Positions 8,905-18,152 of a stretch of DNA of 64,000 bases are shown in pieces (positions within the stretch are counted from its first letter, which is position 1; each line of letters opens with the position of its first letter). This stretch comes from an uncultured Trichococcus sp. GTDB lineage: Bacteria; Bacillota; Bacilli; Lactobacillales; Aerococcaceae. The notes beneath the pieces were generated by a model. It made no database searches. It was not told the origin of the DNA and worked only from the letters and a program-made list of their open reading frames with translations. A program made the translations under genes and the position numbers. The DNA lies in the NCBI RefSeq assembly GCF_963663645.1, contig NZ_OY760503.1, positions 1,865,501 to 1,929,500 on the forward strand, written 5' to 3'.

Positions 8905-9642
8905 ATGTTTGGAGATAGCAAAAAAAAGATACAAAGATTGGATAGTCAGCAACGGAAAGGCCTGAGTCTGATTTCCAAGTTGCGGCCTAAATCCGTTATT
9001 GCAGAGCAGTACCGAACCATCCGCACGAATATCCAGTTCTCAATGGTTGATCGGGATGTTAAATCAATCGTAATGACTTCTTCAGGCCCTTGGGAAGGGA
9101 AATCAACCACAGCCGCAAACCTGGCCTCAGTTTTTACAGACCAAGGGAAACGCGTTTTGTTGGTCGATGCAGACCTGCGTAAACCGACCGTGCAACGCAC
9201 ATTCGGCTTGAGCAATATCGAAGGTCTGACAACGTTACTGAGTGAACCTGAGAAACACATTTCCGAAGCCATCCAACAAGTGTCGGGAACAGATTTACAT
9301 GTCCTTCCAAGTGGACCGATCCCGCCGAACCCATCAGAACTGTTGAACTCGAACCGCATGAATGGCTTGATGAAACGATTCGAAGAAATGTATGATATCG
9401 TCATTTACGATATGCCTCCGGTGACGTCCGTAACCGATGCGCAAATCATGGCGGCGAAAGCCGATGGCGTTGTTTTCGTGATCCGTTATGGGATTTCACA
9501 GAAAGATTCCGTTATGAATGCGAAAGAACTGTTGGAAATGGTGAATGCGAACATTTTGGGTGTTGTGTTCAATGGTGTTGAGAAAAGAAATGACCAAGCT
9601 TATTACGGATATGGTTATACAAGCGAGGAGGCTACGAATTGA
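8905..9642 (+). CDS. cpsD: CpsD-type tyrosine-protein kinase (second set)
   Basis: 245 residues. Walker A is SSGPWEGKSTTAANLA, Walker A' LLVDADLRKPTVQ and Walker B IVIYDMPPVTSVTDAQ, with the tyrosine tail QAYYGYGYTSEE. It phosphorylates itself and probably envelope-synthesis enzymes. Its stop overlaps a TTG start of the phosphatase gene, which implies tight co-expression. The two kinases in the window are clearly paralogous but differ throughout, so the duplication is not recent. Confidence 0.93.
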   Translation: MFGDSKKKIQRLDSQQRKGLSLISKLRPKSVIAEQYRTIRTNIQFSMVDRDVKSIVMTSSGPWEGKSTTAANLASVFTDQGKRVLLVDADLRKPTVQRTFGLSNIEGLTTLLSEPEKHISEAIQQVSGTDLHVLPSGPIPPNPSELLNSNRMNGLMKRFEEMYDIVIYDMPPVTSVTDAQIMAAKADGVVFVIRYGISQKDSVMNAKELLEMVNANILGVVFNGVEKRNDQAYYGYGYTSEEATN

Positions 9643-10439
9643 TTGATCTTCATTGTCATCTCTTGCCTGGTGTCGATGATGGAGCCCGAACGATGGAAGA
9701 TTCCCTTGCAATGGCAGAAAAAGCTGTTGCAGAAGGGATCACTCATATACTGGTAACACCGCATCATAAAAATGGGAAATACCTGAATCCAAAAGCTGCT
9801 GTAGTGGAAGCTACAGAGGCTCTCCAAACCGAATTGGACAACAGAGGCATTCATCTTACTCTGTACCCAAGCCAAGAAGTCCGTATCAATGGTGATTTAC
9901 TGAAAGATATTGAGAATGAGGACATTTTATTCATCGATGAAGAAAACCGATATTTATTGATCGAATTTCCGACTCTGTCAATTCCTGAATATACTGAAGT
10001 ACTGTTCTTTCAACTTAGACAAAAAGGCATCACGCCAGTCATCGTTCATCCAGAGCGGAACCAGGCGATCATTGATGATCCAAATAGATTGTTGCCTTTC
10101 ATTGAGAGGGGGGCATTGGCACAAGTAACAGCCGCCAGCTATATGGGGGTATTCGGCAAGGATGTTGCGCGGGTAAGTTGCCGCTTGATTGAAGCTAACT
10201 TAGTGCACATCATTGCGTCAGATGCGCATAATACGCGGGGAAGAGGTTTTTATTATCAAAAAGCCTTTGTCCAACTGGAAAAGCAGTTTGGATCGGAAAA
10301 GGTCCGGTATTTCCAGGAAAATGCCAGAAATCTGCTGAATGGTGATGCGATGCATACGGAAGCCCCAGTAGAGGTAAGCGCAAAAGGGAAGTGCGGCTCC
10401 TTATCAAGAGTCAAATTTAGATTGTTCAAAGTCAGATAG
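9639..10439 (+). CDS. cpsB: CpsB/CapC-type manganese-dependent PHP tyrosine phosphatase
   Basis: 266 residues. It opens with the PHP metal motif DLHCHLLPGVDDGA; further ligands are likely in VTPHHKNGKY, the VHPERN segment and the SDAHN segment near residue 194. It removes phosphate from the BY-kinase tail. The start is the unusual TTG at 9639, overlapping the kinase stop (TTGA), with AGGAG at 9625-9630 at good spacing; no other start keeps the HCH motif. It may serve both kinases, since only one such gene is present. Confidence 0.92.
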   Translation: MIDLHCHLLPGVDDGARTMEDSLAMAEKAVAEGITHILVTPHHKNGKYLNPKAAVVEATEALQTELDNRGIHLTLYPSQEVRINGDLLKDIENEDILFIDEENRYLLIEFPTLSIPEYTEVLFFQLRQKGITPVIVHPERNQAIIDDPNRLLPFIERGALAQVTAASYMGVFGKDVARVSCRLIEANLVHIIASDAHNTRGRGFYYQKAFVQLEKQFGSEKVRYFQENARNLLNGDAMHTEAPVEVSAKGKCGSLSRVKFRLFKVR

Positions 10440-10553
10440 CATGCAGTCATTCCGACAACTGCATGCGCAAACTGGCTGATCAGTAGTTTTTAGCCTGCGC
10501 TAAAAGTTTGTTTGACATCTGAACTAATGTTTCGCATCTCCCGTTCATCAAGA

Positions 10554-10600
10554 ATCAGTCAGAAGAACAGTTTTCCTTGTTCTTCTGACTGATTTCTTAT
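10554..10600. terminator. Strong hairpin terminator after cpsB
   Basis: A perfect 16-bp stem (10554-10569 with 10578-10593) has the arm ATCAGTCAGAAGAACA, an eight-base loop and a short T-rich tail. It closes the cpsCDB transcript. A second hairpin without a T tail lies just before it (arms 10439-10447 and 10458-10466). Confidence 0.7.
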
Positions 10601-10670
10601 GTTTCAGAGGGAATTAGGTCATCCTGTTTGGCTTGTTTATTTCGGTTGTGTTACTAATGTCGAAAGCGTC

Positions 10671-10699
10671 TTGAATGTTCTGTATTTTATTGATAATAT
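10671..10699 (+). promoter_or_regulatory. Candidate promoter for the first LCP gene
   Basis: TTGAAT (10671-10676) and TAATAT (10694-10699) are 17 bp apart. A 5' leader of about 190 bp would then precede the LCP start. The rest of 10601-10898 shows no gene. Confidence 0.4.
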
Positions 10700-10898
10700 T
10701 ATTAAGATTCTATGACAAGTGCCCGCGGTTAGTTAAGTGGGTTGCTTTTTGTGTAGGAAGAGACATTATCTAGATGTATGTTCAATAAAACACTTAATGA
10801 AAGACTATTGCTGGCAAGTAAGAATGGCTCAGGGGTTATCCCGCTGGACGATTGTTGTGAGCACTAATTTTCTTTCAAGAGAAAGAGGAACGACACAA

Positions 10899-12134
10899 AT
10901 GAATGAAACCAGAAAAAGCAGACAGGGGAAAAAACGAATCTTGAGAACCGTCTTATCCGTCCTGATGATTGCGATGATCGGCGTTATCGCCTACATGTTC
11001 AAGGCATATTCCGATATCGGCAACACCGCGGAATCGATTTATACTGAGGTGAGTGTTGTAGAGATGCGGGAAGAATCGATTGAAGTCGAAACAGCGACTC
11101 AGCCGATTTCCTTCGTATTATTGGGGGTTGACACCGGTACCGCTGAAGAGGAGCGGACGGAAACAGGCCGGAGCGACACAATTATTGTCTGTACAGTGAA
11201 TCCGAATACGCGCACGACGACATTGTTGAGTATCCCGCGTGATACCTATTCGGAAATCATGGGATACAGCAATCTGTATGATTATTACGGCGACTTTTAT
11301 GACAAGATGAACCACGCCTATGCTTTCGGCGGCACGGAAATGTCGATCAATACGGTCCAGGAATTCCTGAATATACCGATCGATTATTACGTCGAAGTGA
11401 ATTTTGATGGCTTGGTGGATATCGTCGATGCGGTCGGGGGAATCGAAATCACGAGTCCGTTGACTTTTGACTTCTATGGACCACAGTTTATCGAAGGGGA
11501 AACTCGGATTCTGACAGGATTCGAAGCCCTTCAGTTTGCACGCATGCGCAAGCAAGATCCGGATGGCGACCTTGGAAGACAACGGAGACAACAGATGGTC
11601 ATCAAAGCCATCCTGGACAAGGTCTTGACGATGGGAACAGTCGTGAACTACAAAAATATCCTGGCAACTTTGGAAGACAATGTCCAGTTGAACATATCCT
11701 TGGACGACATCATTTCTATCGCCAGCGGCTACCGCAAGTCCATGGAGAACTTCCAGCAGTTCTATGTCGAAGGCCAAGAGGTTTATATTGATGAAATTTA
11801 TTATTACTATGTAAATCCGGAGGAACGCTTGCGTTTGTCCAATATTTTGCGGGAGGAACTGGAATTGCCGAAAGCGTCTCTGGCAGATATCTCAACTTCT
11901 TTCAACGAACCTTATTTTGAAACCCAACCGTACATTGAAGAATCTTCAAGCACAGATGCAACATATGATTCTTCAGCATATGGTGAAAGTGACGTCTACA
12001 CGCCGAACTATTCCGAGCCGTATTCTGAAGAGACGGTTACGGAGGAAACCTATACCGAAGATTATGACTATGAAGAAACGGATATTTATTATGAAGAAGA
12101 TCCTTATGAAGCAACATATGACTCAAGTTATTGA
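10899..12134 (+). CDS. LytR-CpsA-Psr (LCP) family ligase with acidic tyrosine-rich tail
   Basis: 411 residues: a basic N-terminus, one membrane anchor at about 18-38, then the LCP catalytic domain with SIPRDTYSEI (Arg-Asp pair), KMNHAYAFGG and FARMRKQDPDGDLGRQRRQQ. LCP enzymes transfer undecaprenyl-linked polymers to peptidoglycan outside the membrane. The last 75 residues are an acidic Glu/Tyr/Ser/Thr tail (DYDYEETDIYYEEDPYEATY) not needed for the fold. Start ATG 10899 follows GAAAGAGGA; an upstream GTG in frame has no ribosome site. A terminator and a second LCP gene follow. Confidence 0.92.
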   Translation: MNETRKSRQGKKRILRTVLSVLMIAMIGVIAYMFKAYSDIGNTAESIYTEVSVVEMREESIEVETATQPISFVLLGVDTGTAEEERTETGRSDTIIVCTVNPNTRTTTLLSIPRDTYSEIMGYSNLYDYYGDFYDKMNHAYAFGGTEMSINTVQEFLNIPIDYYVEVNFDGLVDIVDAVGGIEITSPLTFDFYGPQFIEGETRILTGFEALQFARMRKQDPDGDLGRQRRQQMVIKAILDKVLTMGTVVNYKNILATLEDNVQLNISLDDIISIASGYRKSMENFQQFYVEGQEVYIDEIYYYYVNPEERLRLSNILREELELPKASLADISTSFNEPYFETQPYIEESSSTDATYDSSAYGESDVYTPNYSEPYSEETVTEETYTEDYDYEETDIYYEEDPYEATYDSSY

Positions 12135-12149
12135 TCACTAAAATCAGCG

Positions 12150-12180
12150 AACACAGTTTCATTAGAGGCTGTGTTTTCTT
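12150..12180 (+). terminator. Short hairpin between the two LCP genes
   Basis: Arms AACACAG (12150-12156) and CTGTGTT (12169-12175) are followed by TTCTT. It is probably partial, so the next gene may be reached by read-through. Confidence 0.5.
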
Positions 12181-12205
12181 GTGAGGAAAGAGAAGGGGAA
12201 TGGAG

Positions 12206-13147
12206 ATGTCTGGGAAAAGAAACCGAAAGCGGAAAAAAAGATGGGGCTTGAGAATCTTGTTCAGTGTGTTGGCTGTATTGGTTTTGACTGCAGGGGGGTA
12301 TGTATATTCCGTCTATAGGAATTTAACCAAAACGACTGACACAATCTATACCCCGGTAGTGACCCAAACTGTCAGGGAGGCTGGGGTTGATCTGACGCAA
12401 CAGACGCCGATTTCGATTTTGCTGATGGGCATCGATAATGGTGTCGAGGGGAGAACCGAAGCCGGGAGATCAGATTCGATGATTGTGGTGACGATCAATC
12501 CTAAAACGCAAACAACAACAATGGTAAGTATTCCAAGGGATACTTTTTCAGAAATAGTCGGCAATGACTCCTATGATAAAATCAATCACGCCTATTGGTT
12601 CGGCGGTTCGGAAATGGCGATCAATACGGTCCAGAAACTATTGGGAATACCAATCGATTACTATGCGTCCATCAACATGGAAGGCCTAAAACAGATGGTT
12701 GATGCAGTTGGTGGAATCACAGTCAATAGTCCGCTTGCCTTTACGTCAAGAGGCTATACTTTCGTGGAAGGTTCAAATCAAATGGACGGTGAAGCAGCGT
12801 TAGCATTTTCCCGTATGCGGGAAGAAGACCCAACGCAGGACACTGGCAGACAAGACCGCCAGCGATTGGTCATCGAAGCGATTATCCATAATCTCATTCA
12901 GACAGACATGCTGTTGAGTTATCAGGAAATTTTGCATTCCTTGTCCGCTAATGTAGAAACAAGCCTGCAGATGAGCGATTATCTGGCGCTGCAGCAAAAC
13001 GGATACGTATCTGCCGTATCGAACATAAAACAAGACCATTTGGGCGGCGTGGGCGGTCTGCGCAATGAAATCTATTACAGCTTCGTGGACGGTGCTGAAA
13101 TGAACCGGATTCAATCGGTACTCAAAACGGAACTGGAGTTGCAGTAA
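12206..13147 (+). CDS. LytR-CpsA-Psr (LCP) family ligase
   Basis: 313 residues: a strongly basic N-terminus (SGKRNRKRKKRWGLR), a membrane anchor near 13-35, then a compact LCP domain with SIPRDTFSEIVG, KINHAYWFGG and FSRMREEDPTQDTGRQDRQR. It lacks the acidic tail of its neighbour and is the smallest of the three LCP proteins here. Role: ligation of anionic or capsular polymer to the wall. AAGGGG at 12193-12198 fits ATG 12206 better than ATG 12200. A good terminator follows. Confidence 0.9.
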   Translation: MSGKRNRKRKKRWGLRILFSVLAVLVLTAGGYVYSVYRNLTKTTDTIYTPVVTQTVREAGVDLTQQTPISILLMGIDNGVEGRTEAGRSDSMIVVTINPKTQTTTMVSIPRDTFSEIVGNDSYDKINHAYWFGGSEMAINTVQKLLGIPIDYYASINMEGLKQMVDAVGGITVNSPLAFTSRGYTFVEGSNQMDGEAALAFSRMREEDPTQDTGRQDRQRLVIEAIIHNLIQTDMLLSYQEILHSLSANVETSLQMSDYLALQQNGYVSAVSNIKQDHLGGVGGLRNEIYYSFVDGAEMNRIQSVLKTELELQ

Positions 13148-13160
13148 GCGAAGAATAGGA

Positions 13161-13190
13161 AAGACGAGACCAGCTGTCTCGTCTTTTTTG
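13161..13190 (+). terminator. Terminator after second LCP gene
   Basis: Stem AAGACGAGAC (13161-13170) with GTCTCGTCTT (13176-13185), loop CAGCT, T-run to 13189. Confidence 0.9.
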
Positions 13191-13255
13191 TTGCATCAAG
13201 ATTCCATTTTTAAGGCAGCAGGCCTCAAGATTCGGTAAGCTGCTTTTACAATTTC

Positions 13256-13304
13256 GTTAAGATTGTTATTTTTCCTTTTTCATTCCGGTTAATTGACTTA
13301 TACT
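13256..13304 (+). promoter_or_regulatory. Promoter region shared in layout with the LCP gene at 24964
   Basis: GTTAAG at 13256, CCTTTTTCATTC in the middle, AATTG, then the -10 TATACT at 13299-13304. The stretch aligns without gaps to 24845-24893. There is no good -35 at 17 bp, which fits an activator-dependent promoter. It would drive the glycosyltransferase block starting at 13392. Confidence 0.5.
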
Positions 13305-13391
13305 AGAGGGTAATGGGCAAGATGCGCATATTTTGCGGCGCAGCGTCAGCCAATATATCCTGCAAAGGCAGGATCGGGAGGAGGACCTAGG

Positions 13392-14444
13392 GTGAAACCA
13401 ATGGTCAGCATCATCGTGCCGGTCTACAACGCGGCACCTTACTTAAACCAATGCGTCGACAGCTTAACGAACCAGACGCTGAAGGAAATTGAAATCATAC
13501 TGATAAACGACGGTTCGACGGATGACAGCCTGGCTGTCTGCATGGCGCTCGCCGCCACAGACGACCGAATCCGCCTGATCGACAAACCGAACGGAGGCGT
13601 GTCGGAAGCACGCAACGACGGTCTGCGCGCAGCGACGGGGGAGTACGTGGGCTTCGTCGATCCGGATGATTGGGTGGATGAGGACATGTACGAACACATG
13701 CTTGCGACGCTGACGGCAGCGCAAGCGGATATCTGCATGTGCAATTATGTCAAAGAGGCGAAGGAAGGCACCGTTCCCGTTTTGATGAAACATTCCGGGG
13801 GGACCATCGAAAAGGAAGCCATCCTCGACGAAATCGTCGCGAACGTCATCGCCAAGCCGAGCTTCCGGAGCGGCGAAACCGACATCATGGGCAGCGTCTG
13901 CCGGCTGCTGATCAGCCGTGAGCTGCTCGAACGGGGGAACATCTGGTTCGACAAAGAAGTGGCCTTCATGGAAGATTTGCTTGTCTGCGTAGAAGCTTTC
14001 CTGAAATGCGAACGCGTCGCCATCGATGCCGGGGCCTATTACCATTACCGCGTCCATGAAAGTTCGACCGTCATGGCCTATAAATCGAAATTTTATCAAC
14101 GGCAGAAACAGGCCTTTGCGAAGCTGCAGGAGCTATTGGTGCGCGAGGGGAAAGCTGCCGCACTGGCACCACGCATGGCGAACCGCTGCATCATCATCGC
14201 CTTGCTGGCGCTGGCGAATGAGGCGCACAAGGACAATCCAACGCCGTTCCGTGAAAAGATCCGCAACATCGATGCGATAGTGGCGGATGAGGAATTGGCT
14301 GCGACACTTGAAAAAATCGAGCTGGATAATGTGGAGCCGCGCAAAAAGCTGGAACTGAACCTGATGAAGAAAAAAGCGAGCGTGAGATTGTATCTCTACT
14401 ACAGCGTATTCAACAAAATAAAGGCCGCATTGGGCAAAGGCTGA
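13392..14444 (+). CDS. Family 2 glycosyltransferase
   Basis: 350 residues. The GT-A fold starts at once: SIIVPVYNAAPYLNQCVDSL, then LINDGSTDDS, GGVSEARNDG and the nucleotide-sugar/metal motif VDPDDW near residue 95. The C-terminal 150 residues are helical and basic. It should add a sugar to the lipid-linked repeat unit on the cytoplasmic side; the donor cannot be told from sequence. GTG 13392 has GGGAGGAGG upstream (13377-13385). It is the first gene of a block with a second GT2, a flippase and a GT32. Confidence 0.9.
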   Translation: MKPMVSIIVPVYNAAPYLNQCVDSLTNQTLKEIEIILINDGSTDDSLAVCMALAATDDRIRLIDKPNGGVSEARNDGLRAATGEYVGFVDPDDWVDEDMYEHMLATLTAAQADICMCNYVKEAKEGTVPVLMKHSGGTIEKEAILDEIVANVIAKPSFRSGETDIMGSVCRLLISRELLERGNIWFDKEVAFMEDLLVCVEAFLKCERVAIDAGAYYHYRVHESSTVMAYKSKFYQRQKQAFAKLQELLVREGKAAALAPRMANRCIIIALLALANEAHKDNPTPFREKIRNIDAIVADEELAATLEKIELDNVEPRKKLELNLMKKKASVRLYLYYSVFNKIKAALGKG

Positions 14445-14478
14445 TTAGCCGCCCGGGGCAACAAGAAAGGGTATTGAG

Positions 14479-15453
14479 ATGAGTGAATTGATCAGCATCA
14501 TCGTGCCGGTCTACAAAGTCGAGGCTTATTTGCCCCGCTGCGTGGATTCGATACTGGCACAGACATACAAAAATCTGGACATCATCCTCGTGGACGACGG
14601 ATCTCCGGACAACAGCGGCAAAATCTGCGATGATTATGCCGAGAAAGATGACCGCATCACAGTCATCCATCAAGCGAACGGCGGCTTATCGGACGCCCGC
14701 AACGCCGGCATCGCTATTGCGAAGGGTGCCTACCTGACCTTCCTTGACAGTGATGATTGGGTTCCGGCCGAATACATCGCCTATCTGCACAATCTGTTGA
14801 AGGAAACCGGCAGTGCCATCTCGCTCTGCAATTTCCTGAAGACGACGACCGAGGACTTGCCGCAGGTGAACGAGCCGGAAATGGTGACGGTCATGAAGAA
14901 CGATGCGATTCTGGCGAAATACATCGACTTGGGCGATGATTTCCACCCGCAATTGGTCATGGCCTGCGGGAAATTGTTCGAGGCCAGCTTATTTGAAACG
15001 ATCCGTTTTCCGGTCGGCAGGCTGCATGAGGACGAGTTCACGACCTACAAACTTTTTCATTTCGCGCCGCAGACGGTGCTTTCGAAAAAGCCGCTCTATT
15101 ATTATTGGCAGCGTGAGGACAGCATCATGGGGGAAGCCGGCTTCCGCCTGCAGAACAAACTAGATTATATGGAGGCTTTGGCCGAACGGGCAGCCTTTTT
15201 CCATGAGGTGGGCAGGCCGGAGCTGAGCGACCGCACGTACAAATCGCTGTTCTCCGAGGCGCTGTCGGTCAATCTGCAATTGGATGCACGCAAAGAGACC
15301 GATCCGAAAAAAGCGGTCAGAGGCATCCTCAAACAGGCACGCAATGCCTTGAAACGGACAGGCCGTTCGAAATTGGCCTTTTTGTACAATACTTACCTGT
15401 CGTATGAACGACCGATCGCGTGGGCTTACCGCACTTATAAAAAATTGAAATGA
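14479..15453 (+). CDS. Family 2 glycosyltransferase
   Basis: 324 residues with the same layout as its neighbour: SIIVPVYKVEAYLPRCVDSI, LVDDGSPDNSGKICDDYAEK, GGLSDARNAGI and LDSDDWVP. The two adjacent GT2 proteins are diverged paralogues. Likely role: another transfer in the same repeat unit. AGAAAGGG precedes ATG 14479. A terminator-like hairpin follows, so the flippase downstream may be expressed at a lower level. Confidence 0.9.
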   Translation: MSELISIIVPVYKVEAYLPRCVDSILAQTYKNLDIILVDDGSPDNSGKICDDYAEKDDRITVIHQANGGLSDARNAGIAIAKGAYLTFLDSDDWVPAEYIAYLHNLLKETGSAISLCNFLKTTTEDLPQVNEPEMVTVMKNDAILAKYIDLGDDFHPQLVMACGKLFEASLFETIRFPVGRLHEDEFTTYKLFHFAPQTVLSKKPLYYYWQREDSIMGEAGFRLQNKLDYMEALAERAAFFHEVGRPELSDRTYKSLFSEALSVNLQLDARKETDPKKAVRGILKQARNALKRTGRSKLAFLYNTYLSYERPIAWAYRTYKKLK

Positions 15454-15460
15454 TCAGGGT

Positions 15461-15508
15461 AGGCTGCGGCGGCCCCGGAATAATCGGGAGCTGCCGCAGC
15501 CTTTTTTC
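15461..15508 (+). terminator. Hairpin terminator between GT2 and flippase genes
   Basis: GC-rich stem 15461-15473 with 15491-15502 (AGGCTGCGGC with GCCGCAGCCT) followed by TTTTTT. It lies inside an otherwise co-directional block, so it may act as an attenuator. Confidence 0.75.
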
Positions 15509-15529
15509 CTGAACGAAAAGAGGGTTAAC

Positions 15530-17053
15530 GTGGATAAAAATAAACAATTCGCCATCAATATGATAGCGCAGGTCGTCGGCTTCGTTGTGATGATGGGCAT
15601 CAGTTTCCTGTTGACCCCATTCATCGTCGAGCATGTCGGCAGCGAGGCTTACGGGTTTGTCGGCTTGGCCAACAATTTCGTCAGCTACGCGCAGGTCATC
15701 ACCGTCGCTCTGAACTCGATGGCCAGCCGTTTCATCACGATCAAGATTACCGAAAATGATGTGGAAGGATCGAACCGCTATTTCACTTCGGTCGTCATCG
15801 CCAATATCATGACTGCCTTGGTATTGAGCGTTCCATCGGCCCTCATCATTCTGAATCTGAACAAGATCGTGAATGTATCCGAGGCGATACTGATCGATGT
15901 CCAATGGCTGTGGGCGTTCATCTTCCTGAATTTCCTGGTCAGCATCATCTCGTCGACATACAGTGTGGCGACGTTCGTCCGCAATAAACTGTACTTGTCT
16001 TCGTTGCAGGGCATCATCTCAAATATCCTGCGGGTGGCGGTGCTGATTGCAGCCTTCAGCTTTTTCGTGCCGTCAGTCTGGTATGTCGGCTTGGCTGCGT
16101 TCGTAGCCACTATCTATGTTTATTTCTGGAATGTCTATTACACCCGCAAACTGACTCCCGACATCAAGGTGAGGAAGCGGTATTTCGATGTGAAAGTCAT
16201 CAAAGTGCTGCTGTCATCCGGCATCTGGAACAGCTTTACGCGGTTGAGTTCGATCCTGTCGACCGGACTCGATCTGTTGGTGACGAACCTGTATGTCAGT
16301 TCGGCCGCGATGGGTGTGCTCTCGGTCGCCAAAACGGTGCCGAGTGCAATCCTGACTTTGTTCGGGACCTTGGCGAGCGTCTATGCGCCGCAACTGACGA
16401 TCAGCTATGCGCAGAAGGACTACACGGAAATGAAGAACCAGTTGATGTCATCGATAAAGTTCCTCGGCCTGTTCGCCTGCATCCCGGTAGCGGCTCTGTT
16501 CGCTTACGGGGAGATCTTCTACAAGCTCTGGGTGCCGACCCAGGATGCGCATTTGTTGTACATGCTGACGATTTTGTCCTGCATCGAGTTCATGTTCGTC
16601 TTGCCGTTGGAAGGGCTGTGGAACCTCTTTACGGCCACCAATAAGGTCAAACAGACTTCAATCTACATGTTCGCCAACTCAATCATTACGATCGTCATCG
16701 TCTTGGTGGCATTGCAGTTCACAACCGATGACACATTGAAGCTGTATATCATTGCTGGGACGAGCACAGCCTTCGCGGTGATCCGATCCCTGTTCTTCCT
16801 GCCGATTTACGGGGCGCATTGCCTTAACATCAAATGGACGGCCTTTTACCCGTCCATCCTGAAGAACACGGTGTCGGTCATCGTGGCTTCGGCTTTCTCC
16901 CTGTTGGTACGGAACTTCCTGACGATCGACGGCTGGCTGATGCTGATCGGGGCAGGTATTCTGACGAGCATCTTTGCGATCGGCTTCAACTTCATCGTGC
17001 TGTTGAACAAAGCGGAACGGGCTTCGATAGTCAAAAAAGTGTTGCGCAAATAA
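15530..17053 (+). CDS. Polysaccharide flippase (second copy)
   Basis: 507 residues with about 14 hydrophobic segments. The N-terminus (MDKNKQFAINMIAQVVGFVV) and YGFVGLANNFVSYAQVITVALNSMASRF match Wzx-like MVF transporters of Gram-positive clusters. It has little visible similarity to the flippase at 278 beyond the general fold. Start GTG 15530, with GAGGG a few bases upstream. It sits between two GT2 genes and a GT32 gene, so it probably exports the unit those enzymes make. Confidence 0.87.
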   Translation: MDKNKQFAINMIAQVVGFVVMMGISFLLTPFIVEHVGSEAYGFVGLANNFVSYAQVITVALNSMASRFITIKITENDVEGSNRYFTSVVIANIMTALVLSVPSALIILNLNKIVNVSEAILIDVQWLWAFIFLNFLVSIISSTYSVATFVRNKLYLSSLQGIISNILRVAVLIAAFSFFVPSVWYVGLAAFVATIYVYFWNVYYTRKLTPDIKVRKRYFDVKVIKVLLSSGIWNSFTRLSSILSTGLDLLVTNLYVSSAAMGVLSVAKTVPSAILTLFGTLASVYAPQLTISYAQKDYTEMKNQLMSSIKFLGLFACIPVAALFAYGEIFYKLWVPTQDAHLLYMLTILSCIEFMFVLPLEGLWNLFTATNKVKQTSIYMFANSIITIVIVLVALQFTTDDTLKLYIIAGTSTAFAVIRSLFFLPIYGAHCLNIKWTAFYPSILKNTVSVIVASAFSLLVRNFLTIDGWLMLIGAGILTSIFAIGFNFIVLLNKAERASIVKKVLRK

Positions 17054-17075
17054 AAGAGAACGGAAGGGGATACTC

Positions 17076-17870
17076 ATGACGAAGATACCAAAAATCATCC
17101 ATTACTGCTGGTTCGGCGGCGGTCCGATCCCGGAAAAAGACAAGGCCTGCATCGAAAGCTGGCGCAAGTTCTGTCCGGATTACGAAATCATCGAATGGAA
17201 CGAAAGCAATTATGACATAAACAAAAACCTCTACATGAAGGAAGCCTATGAAGTCAAGAAGTGGGGCTTCGTGCCGGACTATGCCCGTTTGGACATCGTC
17301 TACACGCAAGGCGGCATCTATCTGGATACGGATGTGGAGATCATCCGCAATATGGATCCTTTGCTGGGGGACGATGCATTCATGGGCTTCGAGGACGGCA
17401 AGTTCGTTGCTCTGGGATTGGGCTTCGGCGCCGCTAAAGGCAATCCGCACATCAAGGCCATGCGCGATGTCTATGAAGGGGTCTCCTTCATCAATCCGGA
17501 CGGCAGCTTCAACACGTTGCCGAGTCCGCATTACACGACCGATTATCTGTTGGAGAAGGGCCTGAAGCAGAACGATACGTATCAGCAGATTGAAGGCATC
17601 AGCATTTATCCGAAAGCCTATTTCTGCCCGCGTGATTACTACACCGGCGCCATGAGCCTGACCGAAAATTCCTACACGATCCACCACTACAATGCGTCCT
17701 GGTTGTCCGACAAGGAGAAGCAGAATTATAAGCGCAAGCTGCGCCTGATTGAACGCTGCGGCAAAACGGCCGGTACCGGAATGCATTACATCCTGTCACT
17801 GCCGGATATCCTGAAACGGAACGATATCTTTGACCTGATCAAGAAGGGACTCGGAAAATTCAGAAAATAA
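17076..17870 (+). CDS. Family 32 glycosyltransferase (DXD type)
   Basis: 264 residues. It begins PKIIHYCWFGGGPIPEKD, the GT32 signature (IPKIIHxxWFG), and has the catalytic DXD in YLDTDVE after a DYARLDIVYTQGGI segment. C-terminal NSYTIHHYNASW is also typical. It probably adds a hexose to the growing unit. AACGGAAGGGG lies upstream of ATG 17076. It ends the block; terminators follow and the next gene is on the other strand. Confidence 0.92.
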   Translation: MTKIPKIIHYCWFGGGPIPEKDKACIESWRKFCPDYEIIEWNESNYDINKNLYMKEAYEVKKWGFVPDYARLDIVYTQGGIYLDTDVEIIRNMDPLLGDDAFMGFEDGKFVALGLGFGAAKGNPHIKAMRDVYEGVSFINPDGSFNTLPSPHYTTDYLLEKGLKQNDTYQQIEGISIYPKAYFCPRDYYTGAMSLTENSYTIHHYNASWLSDKEKQNYKRKLRLIERCGKTAGTGMHYILSLPDILKRNDIFDLIKKGLGKFRK

Positions 17871-17967
17871 GTTTTCTTTCAATATCCTGCATTTTGGGCA
17901 GGATGAAAAATAAAAATGAAGAGAGCGTCACAGAACGCGTTTACGCACACTTATGTAAGGATATGGC

Positions 17968-18000
17968 AAGAGGCTGGGGCTTTTATCCCAGCCTCTTTGT
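17968..18000 (+). terminator. Terminator closing the glycosyltransferase block
   Basis: An 11-bp stem AAGAGGCTGGG (17968-17978) with CCCAGCCTCTT (17987-17997), followed by TTTG. 17871-18152 holds no gene; it also has a 12-bp palindrome ACTGTCGACAGT near 18039-18050. Confidence 0.75.
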
Positions 18001-18103
18001 GCGGTGTGCCCGGTGTTCGGTGTTGTTGGGGCCACAAACTGTCGACAGTTGCTGGAACTCTCGGGTAAATGAGCTACCGTCCTGGGCTGAAGCCCGACAG
18101 AAA

Positions 18104-18128
18104 GGGCCATCCCGAAATGAGATGGCCC
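18104..18128 (-). terminator. Hairpin after the deacetylase-repeat gene
   Basis: Arms GGGCCATC (18104-18111) and GATGGCCC (18121-18128); on the minus strand a short T-rich stretch follows. It lies 25 bp past the stop codon. Confidence 0.55.
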
Positions 18129-18152
18129 CTACCTCAAATATTCACTTTTGTC

